Positions 20,201 to 31,830 of a stretch of DNA of 64,000 nt are shown here, piece after piece. Under the pieces are notes generated by a model. The model made no database searches. It was not told where the DNA came from and was given only the letters and a program-made list of their open reading frames with translations. The DNA lies in NCBI GenBank assembly GCA_036346205.1, contig JARFJB010000005.1:62501-126500 (forward strand), in the 5' to 3' direction. The position numbers and the translations under genes were made by a program. Positions within the stretch are counted from its first letter, which is position 1, and every line of letters starts with the position of its first letter. Source of the stretch: Vesta saturnalis (lineage: Eukaryota; Arthropoda; Insecta; Coleoptera; Lampyridae).

Positions 20201-22757
20201 ATGGAGTCCAGAGCTAGACGAATGGTCCTCCTGGCATTAAATAGTAATTCTCAAAAAGAAAATATAAACTCTCCAAACAGTAAGAATGAAAACCATACCT
20301 CATGGGTCAGTGATATCGATGATATATCAATCAATGATATATTGATACTAGATGAAAACATGCAGCCATTGACAAACACAGAGTTTTATTGATGAAAATT
20401 CTGTTGACATTATTTCAGAGGATTATGTGATATTCTCAATGTTATTGGTGTTCCTAAAAGCAGTGATGAAGGTAAGATATTAAATTTTTTTATTTTAGAA
20501 AATTAAAACTAAAAGGTTTTTATTTGTCAAATTGACAGTTTTTTCTTACTTCACGTTTGATGTCGATCAAAATTTAGTATGTTAATGACGTAGGGAGTAG
20601 CAACATAAGTGACATGCCGAAACCACAGATACCTGTCAAATTGACAGTTTTTTTCTTACTTCTCGGCTGATTTCGATCGAATTTTAGTAGGTTGATGTCA
20701 TAGGGAGTAGAAAACATGTCGAAATCAGAGCTACCTGTCAGAATAACAGTTTTTTCTTATTTCTCGTCTGATTTCGATTAAATTTTAGTATGTTGATGTC
20801 GTAGGGAATAGAAAGTAAGTGACATGTCGAAACCACGTGTCCGACCATTTTTTCGGAAAAACTCCACCTGAATTTCAAATGAATTTGTTCCAACCTTTGC
20901 ACTCTCACTATATAGATTATGGAGCCTAACTTCAGTTTTACTTCTCTTAAGTATTTTTCATGGACCAGAATCGATAATTTTTTTATTTTAGCATTTTTGG
21001 GGACAAAACTAATGGAGGCGCCAATATTAAGTCACAAGATGAAAATATTATGGTTGTACAAAAGCTGTTTCACAAGTCGAAAATGTCATAGATGTAAAAG
21101 AGGATATTTTCTGTGTGTTAAGTTCTTTTTTATATCTTAGCATTTTTGTAAGATAAAATTAATGGAGACGCCAGCATTACGTCACAAGGCGAAAATGTTA
21201 TGGATGTACAAAAAGGTGTTTCTAGCAACACATCAGAAGACGAAAATGTCATGGATGTACAAGAAGGTATTTTTGTGTTTTACTAAATATATTAGATTGT
21301 TAAACTTAAGTAATTTTTTTTATATTTTAGCGTTTTTGGAGGGTGAAAATCTTACCAAAGGCTCACAAGATGAAAATATCACGGCAGAAGAACGTATGTT
21401 TTGTCTGTTACTTGTGTCGATTTCTTTTTCACTTTTTTTATATTTTAGAGATTGTTGATCAAAATTTTAACACTACAAGCAACATACGCAAGGTGCAAAA
21501 CGAAGGTGCCAAAAACATTAACGCAAGTAATTTGGGATATCGATCAATTGAGACAAAATATCTTGATTTTGGTTTTATTTTTTTAGGAAATTTTTTGGAC
21601 ATAGACAAATCATTAAGAAAAATGGATAGGAAGAGCTTTTTATTTGAAAATAGAGTAAAAAATCAACAAGTCAAACCTTCATGCAGTACGTGTAGTAAAC
21701 ACTGTCCGACCCAAATTGGAGACACTCGGCACTTAGAAATGAATAGAAAATACTGGCAAAAATCCTTTACAGCGCAAAAAGCATTTATAAGTCATTTTAT
21801 AAACGCCACCACTGTAAAAACTAGACGTGCAGTCTACTCAAATGACTCTAGAAAACAGTTTTCAAAGAGATTTTTCCTCAAAAAGGAAGACGGTGAACGT
21901 TTGGAAGTTTGCAAGGTCTTCTTTTTAACGATGCTGGGATGTGCAGGGAACAACAATTCTATATTACGAAATATTTTCAGTCCACCTAAGGACAAACATA
22001 GATCTTGTACAAAAAAGAAGGTGGATAGAGAGTTAATTCAAACTCACATTAAAAAGTTCTCCCCTTGTGTATCACATTATAGGCGTCAACATGCACCTAA
22101 TAAATTGTACTTACCAAGTGACGTTACGGTAACAAACATGTTTTTCAATTTTAAGCAATATTATCCAGAAATACAATTTTGGTATGAATTATACAGAAGT
22201 TATTAAAGACATGGAATATCTCAATTACTAAGTTGGGTCATGAAGAATGCGAAAAATGTAAGGCGTTTTTGTTGCATGAAAATGGTCATACTAAACAGAA
22301 TGCCAACCAGAATACTGATTATGAGAATTGCTTTCAGTGGCTCGAACATATAAAAAAGGCAGAAATGTCCAGGGAACAATGTAGGAGTGACAAGAAAAGA
22401 ATTGACGACAAAAGTCACTAATTTATTCTACTGACATGCGAAAGGTAATAATGCTTCCCAGAATCGACACGTTCAAACCAAGAATCATCGTTTTCAATCA
22501 GTCGCTTGTTTCTTTGGGCTCTGTAACACAAAAAGATAAAGCGGTAGCTATCCTTTGGCATGAAAGCAAATCATGCCGAAAAAAAAGACATAATAAGTGC
22601 CTATTATGGTTTCTGGACCAGTTATGCCAGAGATAAAAAATATGTCTGTTTGTGGGCTGATAACTGCAGCGCTCAAAATAAAAACTGGTCATTTTTGAGC
22701 TACTTAATTTACATAATTAATTCTTCTGATTACATTGCTGCCGAAACTGACCATTTT
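20201..22757 (+). pseudogene. Multi-exon transposase-like gene (DUF7869/Sola-type family), broken and 3'-truncated
   Basis: The first exon starts MESRARRMVLLALNSNSQKE. Then come three small exons, each bounded by TTTTAG acceptors and GTATTT/GTATGT-type donors. They encode a repeated acidic motif: DENIMVVQK, ENVIDVKED, GENVMDVQK, DENVMDVQE and DENITAEE. The main body (about 21450-22757) has CSTCSKHCPTQIGD, KQFSKRFFLK, EVCKVFFLTMLG, HIKKFSPCVSHYRR, NKLYLPSDVTVTNMF and HEECEKCKAFL. It also has YSTDMRKVIMLPRI and LWADNCSAQNKNWSFLSYLI. The last two resemble the first and second acidic blocks of an RNase H-like DDE fold. The third block (H-rich, GHT-like in relatives) is absent because the frame stops where the pogo element begins. 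Frameshifts near 22195, 22415 and 22635 show this copy is dead. Family resemblance is from memory; a transposase role is inferred from the TIRs. Confidence 0.65.
20527..20850. repeat. Three-copy minisatellite (about 105-bp unit) in an intron
   Basis: Units begin at about 20527, 20634 and 20736 with CTGTCAAATTGACAGTTTTT-like sequence, and each contains TTTAGTATGTTGATG and GACATGTCGAAA. The copies differ by several percent. They lie between the first and second coding exons of the transposon gene. Confidence 0.8.
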
Positions 22758-22769
22758 TAGATTAAATTT

Positions 22770-25230
22770 AAAAACGTAACAATATTTTGTTTATGTTACA
22801 TTTGCCCCCACAGGAAAGTCAGCATGAGGCAAATAGAACATATTTACAGGGGGTAATTGCAATAGCTATGTTACATTTGCCCCTTCAAATAATTCTGAAT
22901 TAGTAATTTAGTGTTCTTTCTTTTCTTTCAGTGACAATGGTTAGAACTTATATTAAAAAGAAGAAGGACGTAGAGTATAGTGTGGAGGATTTGAGAAGGG
23001 CACTTCATGATATTAGAGCTGGTATAATGACTGCATACAAAGCAACGCATATTTACAACATTCCCTATTCCACCATATATACTCACCTGAAAGGCACCAG
23101 AGGAGTTGTGAAGCCGAGTAAAGGAAGACAAACAGCACTTCCAGCAGAAACTGAAACTAGGTTAGTCAACAGTATCAAAGTTTTGGAGAAGTGGGGTTTG
23201 GGTTTTCACGAAAAGAATTGTTGGAATTGGTTGGACAATTTGTGAAAAGCAATAAATTGAAAACCCCTTTTAGGAATTCAGTGCCGGGGCAAGATTGGTT
23301 CCTGTCATTTAAAAAACGTCATAATTTAAGCGTGAAGATTCCACAGGCTGTAGAGTTCACGCGAAGAAAGGCCACTGACCCCTTTATAATTTACGGCTAT
23401 TTTGATTTACTTCGCACCACATTAAATGAGCATGCTTTGAATGATAAGCCAGAAAATATATGGAATTTAGATGAGGCTAGTGTTTGCATAGACCCCAGCA
23501 AAACAAAAGTGATTGGCCAAAAAGGAAAATGTGCTTCACGTACCATTAGTACACCTGGACGTGAAAATACAACTGTTCTCGCGATGACAAGTGCTGCTGG
23601 AGCAAAAGCCCCTCATCTGATAGTATGTAAGGGAGCACATATGTGGGATCAGTGGTGTTCCCCTGAAGAAACGGAATTTCCAAGAACCACTTACGCAGCA
23701 TCAAAAAGGCGGTGGATGGAAACAGAAATCTTTTGCAACTATTTTATCAAAACAATAATACTTACCCTTGGGGAAAATTGGTCTGTCCTCATCATATATG
23801 ATAGGCATTCCACTCATATTGATGCACAAGTGATTGAAACAGCAATGAATGAAAATATAATCCACAAACTTCCACCTCATAGTAGTCATCTACTTCAGCC
23901 ATTAGACATTTCGGTGTTCAAGTCATTCAAAGTTAAGTGAGAGGCAATACTTATAGCTTGGCAACGCCAACACATAGGACGTAAATTACCCAAGGCCATA
24001 TTCTCCAAATTCGTAGATGAAACATGGAGAGCAATTAATCCAGACATTATTATAAATGGATTTCGATAACACTATAGAAAAATTCTGTCCCAAGGCTTTA
24101 AAAAGTTGGAAAAATGCACAATGCTAACAAAGAAACTGAGATGCCAGTAATATCTATTGCTTCTGCTAATCAGCCATCAAGTTCCAGTCTCAGTTTCAGT
24201 CAAACGTCATTTGAAACAATGTTAATATCTACTATACAACAGAATAATTCTCAACCTGTAAAACAGAGTCGTTGCAAGGTAGGCAGTGGTGTTGAAGTAT
24301 TGACTAAAGCTGATGTGCTAGAAAGGATAGAGGAAAAAAAAAGGAAAAGTAAAACTCAAAACTAATAAAAAGACAAAAATGTATGAAGAATCAGTAGATA
24401 GTGACAGTACCGACAACAATGATGATGATTCATTATCATACGCTGAGTCAGACAAGGATGAAGATCTTTTGGAGGATATTCGATGTGAACAGGAAGATGA
24501 AGCGAATTTCAATCAATCTGTAGACGTAGATTCTTGAGTGTTAGTTCAGTACTGCTCAAAAAAAAACAGTGAAACACTTTATTGGCCAAGTGGTTGCCGC
24601 CGTTGATTCTTGGGAGATAAAGTTCCTTAAAAAAGTTCAGAGCAAGCGTGAATCATGTTCGTTTTTTAAATTTTCTTGGCCCAATAAAGATGACATCGAT
24701 ACTATAACCGGGCAAGATATTCTGGGAATTTTACAAGAACCTACTCTTGATAGAAGAGGATTATTTCAATTTAATTTATCGTTTCAAGGCTATAACGTTT
24801 AACTGTTTTGTCCATATTTTATTTATTTTAGTTAACAACTTTATTCTTATCTACATTTAAGTTTACTAAGCGATGTAAAAACGCATATTTTGTAAAACTT
24901 CTATACTACTTAAAAAAAAGTTTTTTCTTTCACATTTGCCCCACTCGTACTTGCTATGAGCTTGTATAGGGGATATGTCACTACCTAATACAATAACCCC
25001 GCTTGATGGGGAAATGTAAGACAAACATCGTTTTAAAAAATATGTATAGTTTTTTCTGTTTCTAACTGATCAAATCAGAAATAAGGCACTTAGCTTAGCA
25101 ATATTTGAGGAGCTCACACAAATTTTGCTAATTGAGGAAAAACAATTTTTGATTTTTTGTCAATGGTTAAAGTAAAATTAATGCAAAAATATGCCGCATT
25201 TACCCCACCTTACCTTAATAAAAAGCTCTT
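22770..25230 (+). mobile_element. Pogo-like element nested in the 5.9-kb transposon
   Basis: A pogo-type transposase gene (22937-24799) is flanked by short motifs. TTACATTTGCCCCCACAG lies at about 22795. Inverted against it, GGGGAAATGTAAGAC lies at about 25007. Another ACATTTGCCCCACTCG lies at about 24932. The exact ends are uncertain. The host gene frame stops right at the left border, which dates the pogo insertion after the host element. A splice acceptor (TTCTTTTCTTTCAG) precedes the transposase ATG. Confidence 0.65.
22937..24799 (+). pseudogene. Pogo-like transposase (HTH_psq, CENP-B-type HTH, DDE_1), broken
   Basis: The start MVRTYIKKKKDVEYSVEDLR leads into the psq helix-turn-helix (ATHIYNIPYSTIYTHLKG). 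A CENP-B-like second DNA-binding domain (PGQDWFLSFKKRHNLSVKIP) and a DDE_1 catalytic domain follow. Visible catalytic blocks are ENIWNLDEASVCIDPSKTKV (first Asp), WSVLIIYDRHSTHIDAQVIE (second Asp; the usual DxH/N-H context is DRHSTH) and LPPHSSHLLQPLDISVFKSF (third Asp). A frameshift at about 23220 joins two frames. A stop follows SFKVK at 23938, and more stops occur after it. The C-terminal piece (24569-24799) has KHFIGQVVAAVDSW and ends FNLSFQGYNV. The body is better preserved than other transposases here, suggesting a younger insertion. Confidence 0.85.
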
Positions 25231-25661
25231 GTTCTAAATTTTAAAATGTAATTGTTAATAAAATGTAAATTCTAATTTGTTTAAACTTAAATAAATTTAA
25301 TGAAAATTTGTAATCACTTAACTAATTTCATATCTTAGTCGTATAATCCATGTAATATTTGCTTCATATTGAAATTAATCCAATTCAATTCAGTCAAATT
25401 TTTAAACGTAGTCTTAAAACTTGGAAATTATAACATACGATGTTTTTCCGTTGGACAGCAGAATAGGCGATCAAAATAACATCGAACAACAGTATTACTA
25501 GGCTTATTCAAACGTCTAATTGTAATTTATCCCTAATTGGAATATGGGTATAACATATTATCTACATTAAATCTTCAGTCTTCTAATCACAGAGGATCCT
25601 TTTGTTTGAAAACTAACAAATTCTATAATTGTTTAACCGTGCACTTGAGAGTATTTGGATT

Positions 25662-26930
25662 TTAACTTTTTTCGTAACTTATCGACCATCACAGTGTGAC
25701 TAAATTTTATCACATACACTTAAAATCTGCCAATAGCTTGCATGATTTTTACGACTTAAATACATTTTGTTTGTTTAAAAGCAATAAAAGAACGTAAAAT
25801 TTGGTAATCCAATGTAACAATAAATTCTTTTCCATATTGTACAAATGGGTTTTAATACGTTGACTACCATGGAAAATTTTGAGACTTGGATCCCAAAGCC
25901 AAACTTATTTAAGGGGTCAGATGGTTTTTTTAAAAGATATCGACTTTTGGATTCTTATGTTTTATTATTGTTTAGTACCTCTGGTTTATTTTAAGACCAA
26001 TTATATACAATTCCGATCAGTGAAACTCATTTTTATAACATGTTGCACCTTACATTTTGCTGTTCAAGGTGACAAGTTCTTGATACACTTGTTACAATAC
26101 AGTTATTCTTCTCACAGTTTATGTCTGTAGTTTGGAAGTTTGGCAAAAATCAAACTAGAAGACTTGTATCTTTATGAAGACCAGGAACTAAGAGATAGTT
26201 CCATAATTTTTTTTTATTATACTTGTCCTGTTGTACATAGTTTTTAGCTTACTCATTTAATATATTTAAATTTAAAAAAATTTTAAACTTATTTTTTTTA
26301 ATTATAAAAAAATGTGAAAATTAACATTTTTTAATAATAAACACTCAAAATGTTGCAAAGGTAGCCCCTTTCAAACAAAAAAAGAATGATGGAGCCATCT
26401 CATTTAGTTCCTGAGAAAAATGTACCTTAAGTTATGCAAATTAACATGGGTGAGATAGGGTCATCCTACTCCTCTAACTATATAATTTTATTCAAAAGGT
26501 TATTTATAATACATAGTAATTGTTAAAAAAAAAATAATTTTTTTTATAAACACCTATATACCAGCATTAGCTTTTAGGTCTCTTCCTAGAAAAGCTGACC
26601 TCTCATTTATGCTTATATATTACAAGTAGACTCGTACCTTCGCAAAAACGGTCAGCAGACCAAATACAAGATAACTCGTAATCAGCTTCCAAAGTAAAAT
26701 TATCTACTACGAATTATCTCATAGTTGGCAGTCAACCAATTAATAAGAATATTGTGACTTTTGAAGTGAACCAATATACAATTATAATATATTGATTAAT
26801 TTACACCATGTGAAACAGCACATTGTTTTATACTTTTTTAATTATGCAAGAACTTTTATTACTACACTGTACGTGTACGTTATAAAAATGATCAATACAC
26901 ATTATAATTTTAAATAACAGTAAAGAATTA
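25662..26930. other. Non-coding part of segment B
   Basis: No gene. This AT-rich stretch downstream (3') of GPx copy B is only partly alignable to segment A by eye. It contains long poly-A and poly-T tracts near 26210-26340. Confidence 0.4.
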
Positions 26931-27018
26931 CATTTCATTTCTAAAATCTAATAGTAACAAGCATAATTATGTTTAAATAATACCAACATCTTGGTGGACT
27001 TGTGCAATATTTGAGTTT

Positions 27019-27615
27019 TTACCAGTATTTTTCAAGTGTTGAAATCATTCCATTTGGACTAGTATTTGGTCCAAATCTCGCAACTGGCTGTCCATTTTTA
27101 TCAATAATAAACTTTGTAAAATTCCACTTAATAAAATCTCCCAGAGTCCCACCTTGTTTGTACTTTAAGTATTTCCATAAAGGATGAGTTTTAGAACCAT
27201 TCACATCAATTTTCTCAAACATATCAAATTTAACATTTTTTTTACTAATAAAAGTACAAATTTCTGCGGCATCTCCAGGTTCTTGTCCAGCAAATTGATT
27301 ACAGGGAAACGCAAGAATCCTTAAACCTTTCTCTTCTGCATACTTATCATATAATTGACCCAGCTCCTCATAGTGATTTTGTGTATAACCACATTGTGAA
27401 GCAACATTAACAACGATAGCTACATGATCACGATACTTCCCTAAAGAAACATCTTCACCATTAATAGTGTTTGCACTAAACTCATATATTGAGGTGGCCT
27501 CTTTATAATTTTCCGGATTAGGTGATGCCATTAGTAACCTACGAGCACTTAAACTAACCAGTGATGCTTGTCGGATATTACAAAGCACATGAAATGAAGG
27601 TAACTGAAACAGCAT
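27019..27615 (-). CDS. Glutathione peroxidase, GPx4/PHGPx-like, cysteine type (copy B, with possible mitochondrial presequence)
   Basis: A 198-residue form from MLFQLPSFHV. A further in-frame Met lies 12 codons upstream (27651), and the mature-type start MASPNPENY is at 27531. The 28 residues before MASP are rich in Leu, Ser and Arg, with few acids (NIRQASLVSLSARRLL), like a mitochondrial targeting peptide. Initiation at the inner Met would give a cytosolic form, as in other GPx4 genes. Numbered from MASP, the tetrad is intact: Cys47 (NVASQCGYT), Gln83 (FAGQEPG), Trp136-Asn137; Cys92 is the probable resolving Cys. It is roughly 90% identical to copy A and, unlike A, has the normal Gly before Gln83. 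The coding part is intronless. CTGTTTCAG directly after the MLFQ start could serve as an acceptor, so a spliced 5' exon is possible. Confidence 0.92.
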   Translation of the reverse strand: MLFQLPSFHVLCNIRQASLVSLSARRLLMASPNPENYKEATSIYEFSANTINGEDVSLGKYRDHVAIVVNVASQCGYTQNHYEELGQLYDKYAEEKGLRILAFPCNQFAGQEPGDAAEICTFISKKNVKFDMFEKIDVNGSKTHPLWKYLKYKQGGTLGDFIKWNFTKFIIDKNGQPVARFGPNTSPNGMISTLEKYW

Positions 27616-28654
27616 AGTTATGAGGCCTTGATAACTCAATTTCCCCACCACTAAAGCAAATGATAATTTATCAATACAGTAAGATTGAAAAAAAATTGTT
27701 TGTCATGCACCATGTTGCAACATGTAAGCTTTATTTACATTATTTGTTTACTAACAGAGAGAGAGAAACTAACATACATAATAAAAGTGCTTGCTAATAA
27801 TTAAATTACAAGCATGTGATTCTGTCAGTCACTATAATCCTTACCTTTATTAATTATTAATACCTATCATAAGAGAATAAGTAATAATTTCCAATTTATA
27901 GATCTGTAATTAGTTTAAAAATATTGAACTAGTATCCCGTTCAATTAAAAATACATTTCACATAACCTCAAATTGCAATTTAAATGGTCATCTTTTTTGT
28001 ATACAGGGTAGGTAGTTTTTTGGCATTCGTAAAAAATAATACAATGGTAACAGTACCTAGAGCTGTATAAAGAGGCTTAATAACAGTATTGAATTTTTTG
28101 CCTACATTTATGAATGTTTTATTTATTTGTGAAATCAATAAGTACACCTGCAAACAAACCACGCTGTTTAAAGTTTTAAGAAGACGGAAAGCTTAGTGAG
28201 TGTAAACTAGCTTAACATACTTATAACAGTTTGAATTGGTCTATTGGGTAAGCCAAAATTTCATACACTGTACGATTACATAAAAGTAGCTACTTAAACG
28301 CATTATACAATGTATGCATAACCTTTATACAAATTTGCATTTATGTTTGTTGCACATCTACACTTATTCGATAAATTTAAAATATAAAGACTATTGCCCA
28401 AAAAAATTAGGATGGAATTATGCTGTAAGAGTACCTCCCCCAATAATAATAATTTTCAATACGGTTAGGTTTAAGTTTAACTAGGAAATATTGATTACTC
28501 TGTTTAAAACTGATCGTTTCTCATACCTTGAACTTCTATTTGAATCTATTATTGCTTTTCATTTAAAAATTTTAAACGCTTCTAGGCCGATTTAATCTAC
28601 AAAAAGTATTCCGAAAATTCTTATTATTTGTTCTTATTGTTTAAATTTAATGTA

Positions 28655-30110
28655 CACTGTGCCCCATTTTGGTTGAGATTGTAGGGTATCTCGTTTGCGA
28701 GCAAAGATAAAAAGATGGGGTTTTCGCGACCCTGTTCTACTTTTTCGTGCAACGAAAGATGCCACAAACAGAATTGTCATAGTCCTATTAGTATTTAAGA
28801 TACAGGGCGAAATTCTAAATTTTCACATTTAAGCACCCCTCGTAACTACTTTGCCTTGTAATTTATCGAAATGGTGAAATGTGGGTTTCATACAGAATTT
28901 TCCATAGAATTTAGCGGCGTGCATAGTTTTCCCCACGAAAAGTCAGTTTCTTTGCAATAAACCAAAGTTTTGTTTTTTATAAAACAAAAGGCCAAACAGC
29001 AGAAAACAAAAAACACTTATAAATAAACCAACGAACTCAAGAACAGTAAAAGAATTATATACAAATTGTTGACGTATCGTTTTAGTGATAACGTAGGTAT
29101 ATTAACGGGTGAGAACTGATAACTTTAACTCACATATAGGATATTGTGAAATTAATTTGACGCACCGGGCTTATGCCGTCTTGCGTTGTACGTAGGATAT
29201 ATTTTGGATAATATATGAACGTGAGTTTGTACGAGAACCTTTTGGTGTACAAGTTGGTGTAGATGCTACGCCACTGGAATGTTTAGTAAAGCGTTGAATA
29301 TTATTTAACACTATGTTTAAATGTGATACATATTTATAAGTTGAAAGTTTTAAATTTTAAATGAGAAATAATGTTTTGGCGACACCCCTATTGACACGAT
29401 AATGAACAAATAATAACTGTATTTGCCTGCTATATTTTAAGGAATGTGAGTTGAAAATCGCTGTAAATGTAGTGTGCGATATTAAGATGTAAACTTTCAC
29501 TATTATTACACGTATTTAAAATAATTATCTTTTTGGGATTTTATCGTGTATTTTTTAAAAATTTTTCAATTTCGCAAAATTGTTTCAGCATCTTAAACAC
29601 ATTTGAACGACAGTATATCTATGGATGAAGATAAGTGTTATCGAAACGTGTAGATTTGTATAACTTAAATACAACAGAAAAAATCCCAAAAAGTAAGTAT
29701 TTTTTCAAATATGTGTAGCGTGTGAATTTATGATATGTTGGGATTGTATTAAAGTGTAGGTATGTATATTTTTGCTTGTATAAATCACACAATATTGCAC
29801 AATGGAAAATATGTATTCTGAATTCACTAAATTTTGCGAAAGGAAAGTTCGCGCGCATGTAGGACTTTTATAAAAAGTTGAATACAGATCTGAATGTTAG
29901 GTTAAGTAAATATGAATATGAAATTGGTATGTTTCGAAGACTTATTAAAATTTGTATAGAAATCTCAACGTAGCTAATAGATTGGTATCAAGCGGTGCGT
30001 TTTCCGCTTTGGTGCACGGTAAAGACACGCGTTGAAACTCCTCTGTGATAAGTTGTTTTGGTTTGAGCGGGATAAATATGATCATGTTTTGCAAGGTGGA
30101 TACCTGAAGG
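28655..30110. other. Segment B-specific non-coding stretch with a Penelope-like tail
   Basis: No gene. Homology with segment A stops at about 28655. At about 29560-29740 lies a stretch resembling 40840-41000 (TTGTTTC/ACTACATCTTTAA, then TTATCGAAACGT, then AAATCCCAAAAA). This is a Penelope-like 3' tail that includes a damaged hammerhead-like motif. Confidence 0.5.
29605..29658 (+). ncRNA. Decayed hammerhead-like motif in a PLE tail
   Basis: Stem-I halves ATCTA and TAGAT, stem-II halves GATAA and TTATC, and GAAACGT are present. The CTGANGA core reads TGGATGA, so it should be inactive. Confidence 0.4.
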
Positions 30111-30742
30111 TATATAAGAGTATAAGGGTTTATTGGTAAATAATTAGTCACAGTGCATATTAGTTTATTGCAAAAACCCATTTTGGGGATGAAGTATTTA
30201 AACGTTTACAAATGAATGATTAATGAGAATAGGAAATTGCTATTGAGCTTTTCTAAAATTTAATAAGTGTTTAAACAAATTTGTAATGAATAGCAATCAT
30301 TGTATTAAAGGAAAGTATTGCGTATTGAACCCCCTCCCCCCGATCGAAGATAAACTTGAAGCGATCCTTTGTGTGAAGATGTGTTAAGCTTTATGAATTA
30401 AATTAGACAGTATTGGACACTGATATTACTGAGATAAATAGATGTGTGATTATTAATAGCACTTAATCGGCGGTCATGGACAACTAAGAATTTAGTGACC
30501 TAGTGTAATTAAAATATTCCGTGACAAGCATTCTCTTAGAAGGGCATTCAGTCCATAAAATTGCCCAATTTCTTCAAGCAAGAGTTGACTGAACACGGAC
30601 ATCTAAGTTGGCGAATAGTGTGAGGGCTAATGTACGGAAATATTTACGCTGGTTATTAGTGACGAGAATACATACATACTCAGGATCAATGAAAGAAAAT
30701 CAACTCCAGTGGATACGACGTTACACCGGGTAAGGGACTACG

Positions 30743-30852
<110 letters not shown>

Positions 30853-31200
30853 ACAGATAAAGATGGAACCAAAGCTCTAGTGCTTAAATGATTCCACATA
30901 CAAAACTCAAAATTTCCGAATTGAAATTAAATGTATTGGCGCATATTGTTGCACGAAAAGTATTGTTTAATTTCAAAATTGTGAGCATCGCCGCCATCTT
31001 GATTCTGTTAAATAGCAACATAGGCCATTTGAAAGGGTTTAATACCCTGATTACAAAAATGTACACACATATGGTCCAAACACAATAAAAAGAACCTTAC
31101 AAAAGTTTTATAATAGGAAGCGTAGGAGACCGTGACGTCAATATAACAACTTTGTGTTACTAAATTCACAACAGTATTAAATTTACAATATAAATTGAAA
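30853..31200. other. No gene recognised
   Basis: AT-rich linker between segment B and the Penelope-like fragment. The short open frames on both strands have no recognisable content. Confidence 0.4.
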
Positions 31201-31206
31201 TAAATA

Positions 31207-31830
31207 ATGTGCCCAGTTTTGGATACCCCCATAACAAGACCTATCAATGGAAGATTTACACATAGTATTCTCAGAAAACCACCTTATACTAATATGTATC
31301 TAAATTCTCTTTCACATTATCATCCAAGTCTATTACGTAGTGTTATGAAATCTTTAATACACCGTTATTATCATCTGCCTGACCAAAATTCCAGAACTGA
31401 AGTAATGAAAACTATTAACAATATTTGTATTCAGAATCGCTGCAACCGAACAAATATAATCAAACTTACCAATTAAATAAGAAAACCACGAAACAATTCA
31501 AATTTACCAAATAACGAACTCAAAATTCGAGTTATTTTACCTTATATAAGAGGGACTACTGGAAAAATTGCGAAGAAATTTCCAAAAAAAGACTTTAGAC
31601 CCGTGTTTGAATGATATTTCACCTTATATCAACTTTTAAGAAATCCAAAGACAAAATCTCTAATGAAAACCAAGGAGTATACGAAATTCCATGTAAGAAC
31701 TGTAGGTCAAACTAATAGAAAATTATCTACAAGAGCTGATGAACATAAATTGACAATTATACAATAAAATCCTTCGTCATCTTTAGCGAGTCACTGTTTG
31801 GACACTGGGCACAACATTAATATCTATCTC
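31207..31830 (+). pseudogene. Penelope-like element fragment (end of RT and GIY-YIG endonuclease)
   Basis: The first frame (31207-31476) contains SILRKPPYTNMYLNSLSHYH, the RKPT-T-YL-S-HH signature after the PLE reverse-transcriptase core, and LLRSVMKSLIHRYYHLPDQN. Beyond a stop come RVILPYIRGTTGKIAKKFPK and then a frameshifted GIY-YIG block. In two frames this reads NQGVYEIPCKNC and VGQTNRKLSTRADEHK, where intact PLEs have GVYxIPCxxCxxxYIGQTxR. ASHCLDTGHNIN follows. The RT palm is missing upstream, so the copy is 5'-truncated and broken. Confidence 0.8.

Larger units (their letters stand above)
19589..25461 (+). mobile_element. Large (5.9 kb) DNA transposon with about 29-bp TIRs and AATA target duplication; Sola-like candidate
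   Basis: The termini are inverted repeats. The left (19589-19617) starts CTGCCGTCCACCGG and ends CGTATGT. The right (25433-25461), reverse-complemented, starts CTGCTGTCCAACGG and ends CGTATGT, with about 26 of 29 bases equal. Both ends are flanked by AATA (19585-19588 and 25462-25465). The paralogous segment A at about 9082 has a single AATA in the same context (AATCGTTT-AATA-GGTGATC), which reads as the empty site. The first 430 bp repeat CCGTATGT or ACATACG words, likely transposase-binding sites. Inside are a multi-exon gene (20201-22757) and a nested pogo element. The 4-bp duplication and size fit the Sola superfamily, but I cannot confirm this without a database. Confidence 0.75.

Noticed and set aside
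22221..22692. Minus-strand open frames of about 65 codons
   Set aside because: Antisense to the ADNCSAQNKNW-type transposon gene.
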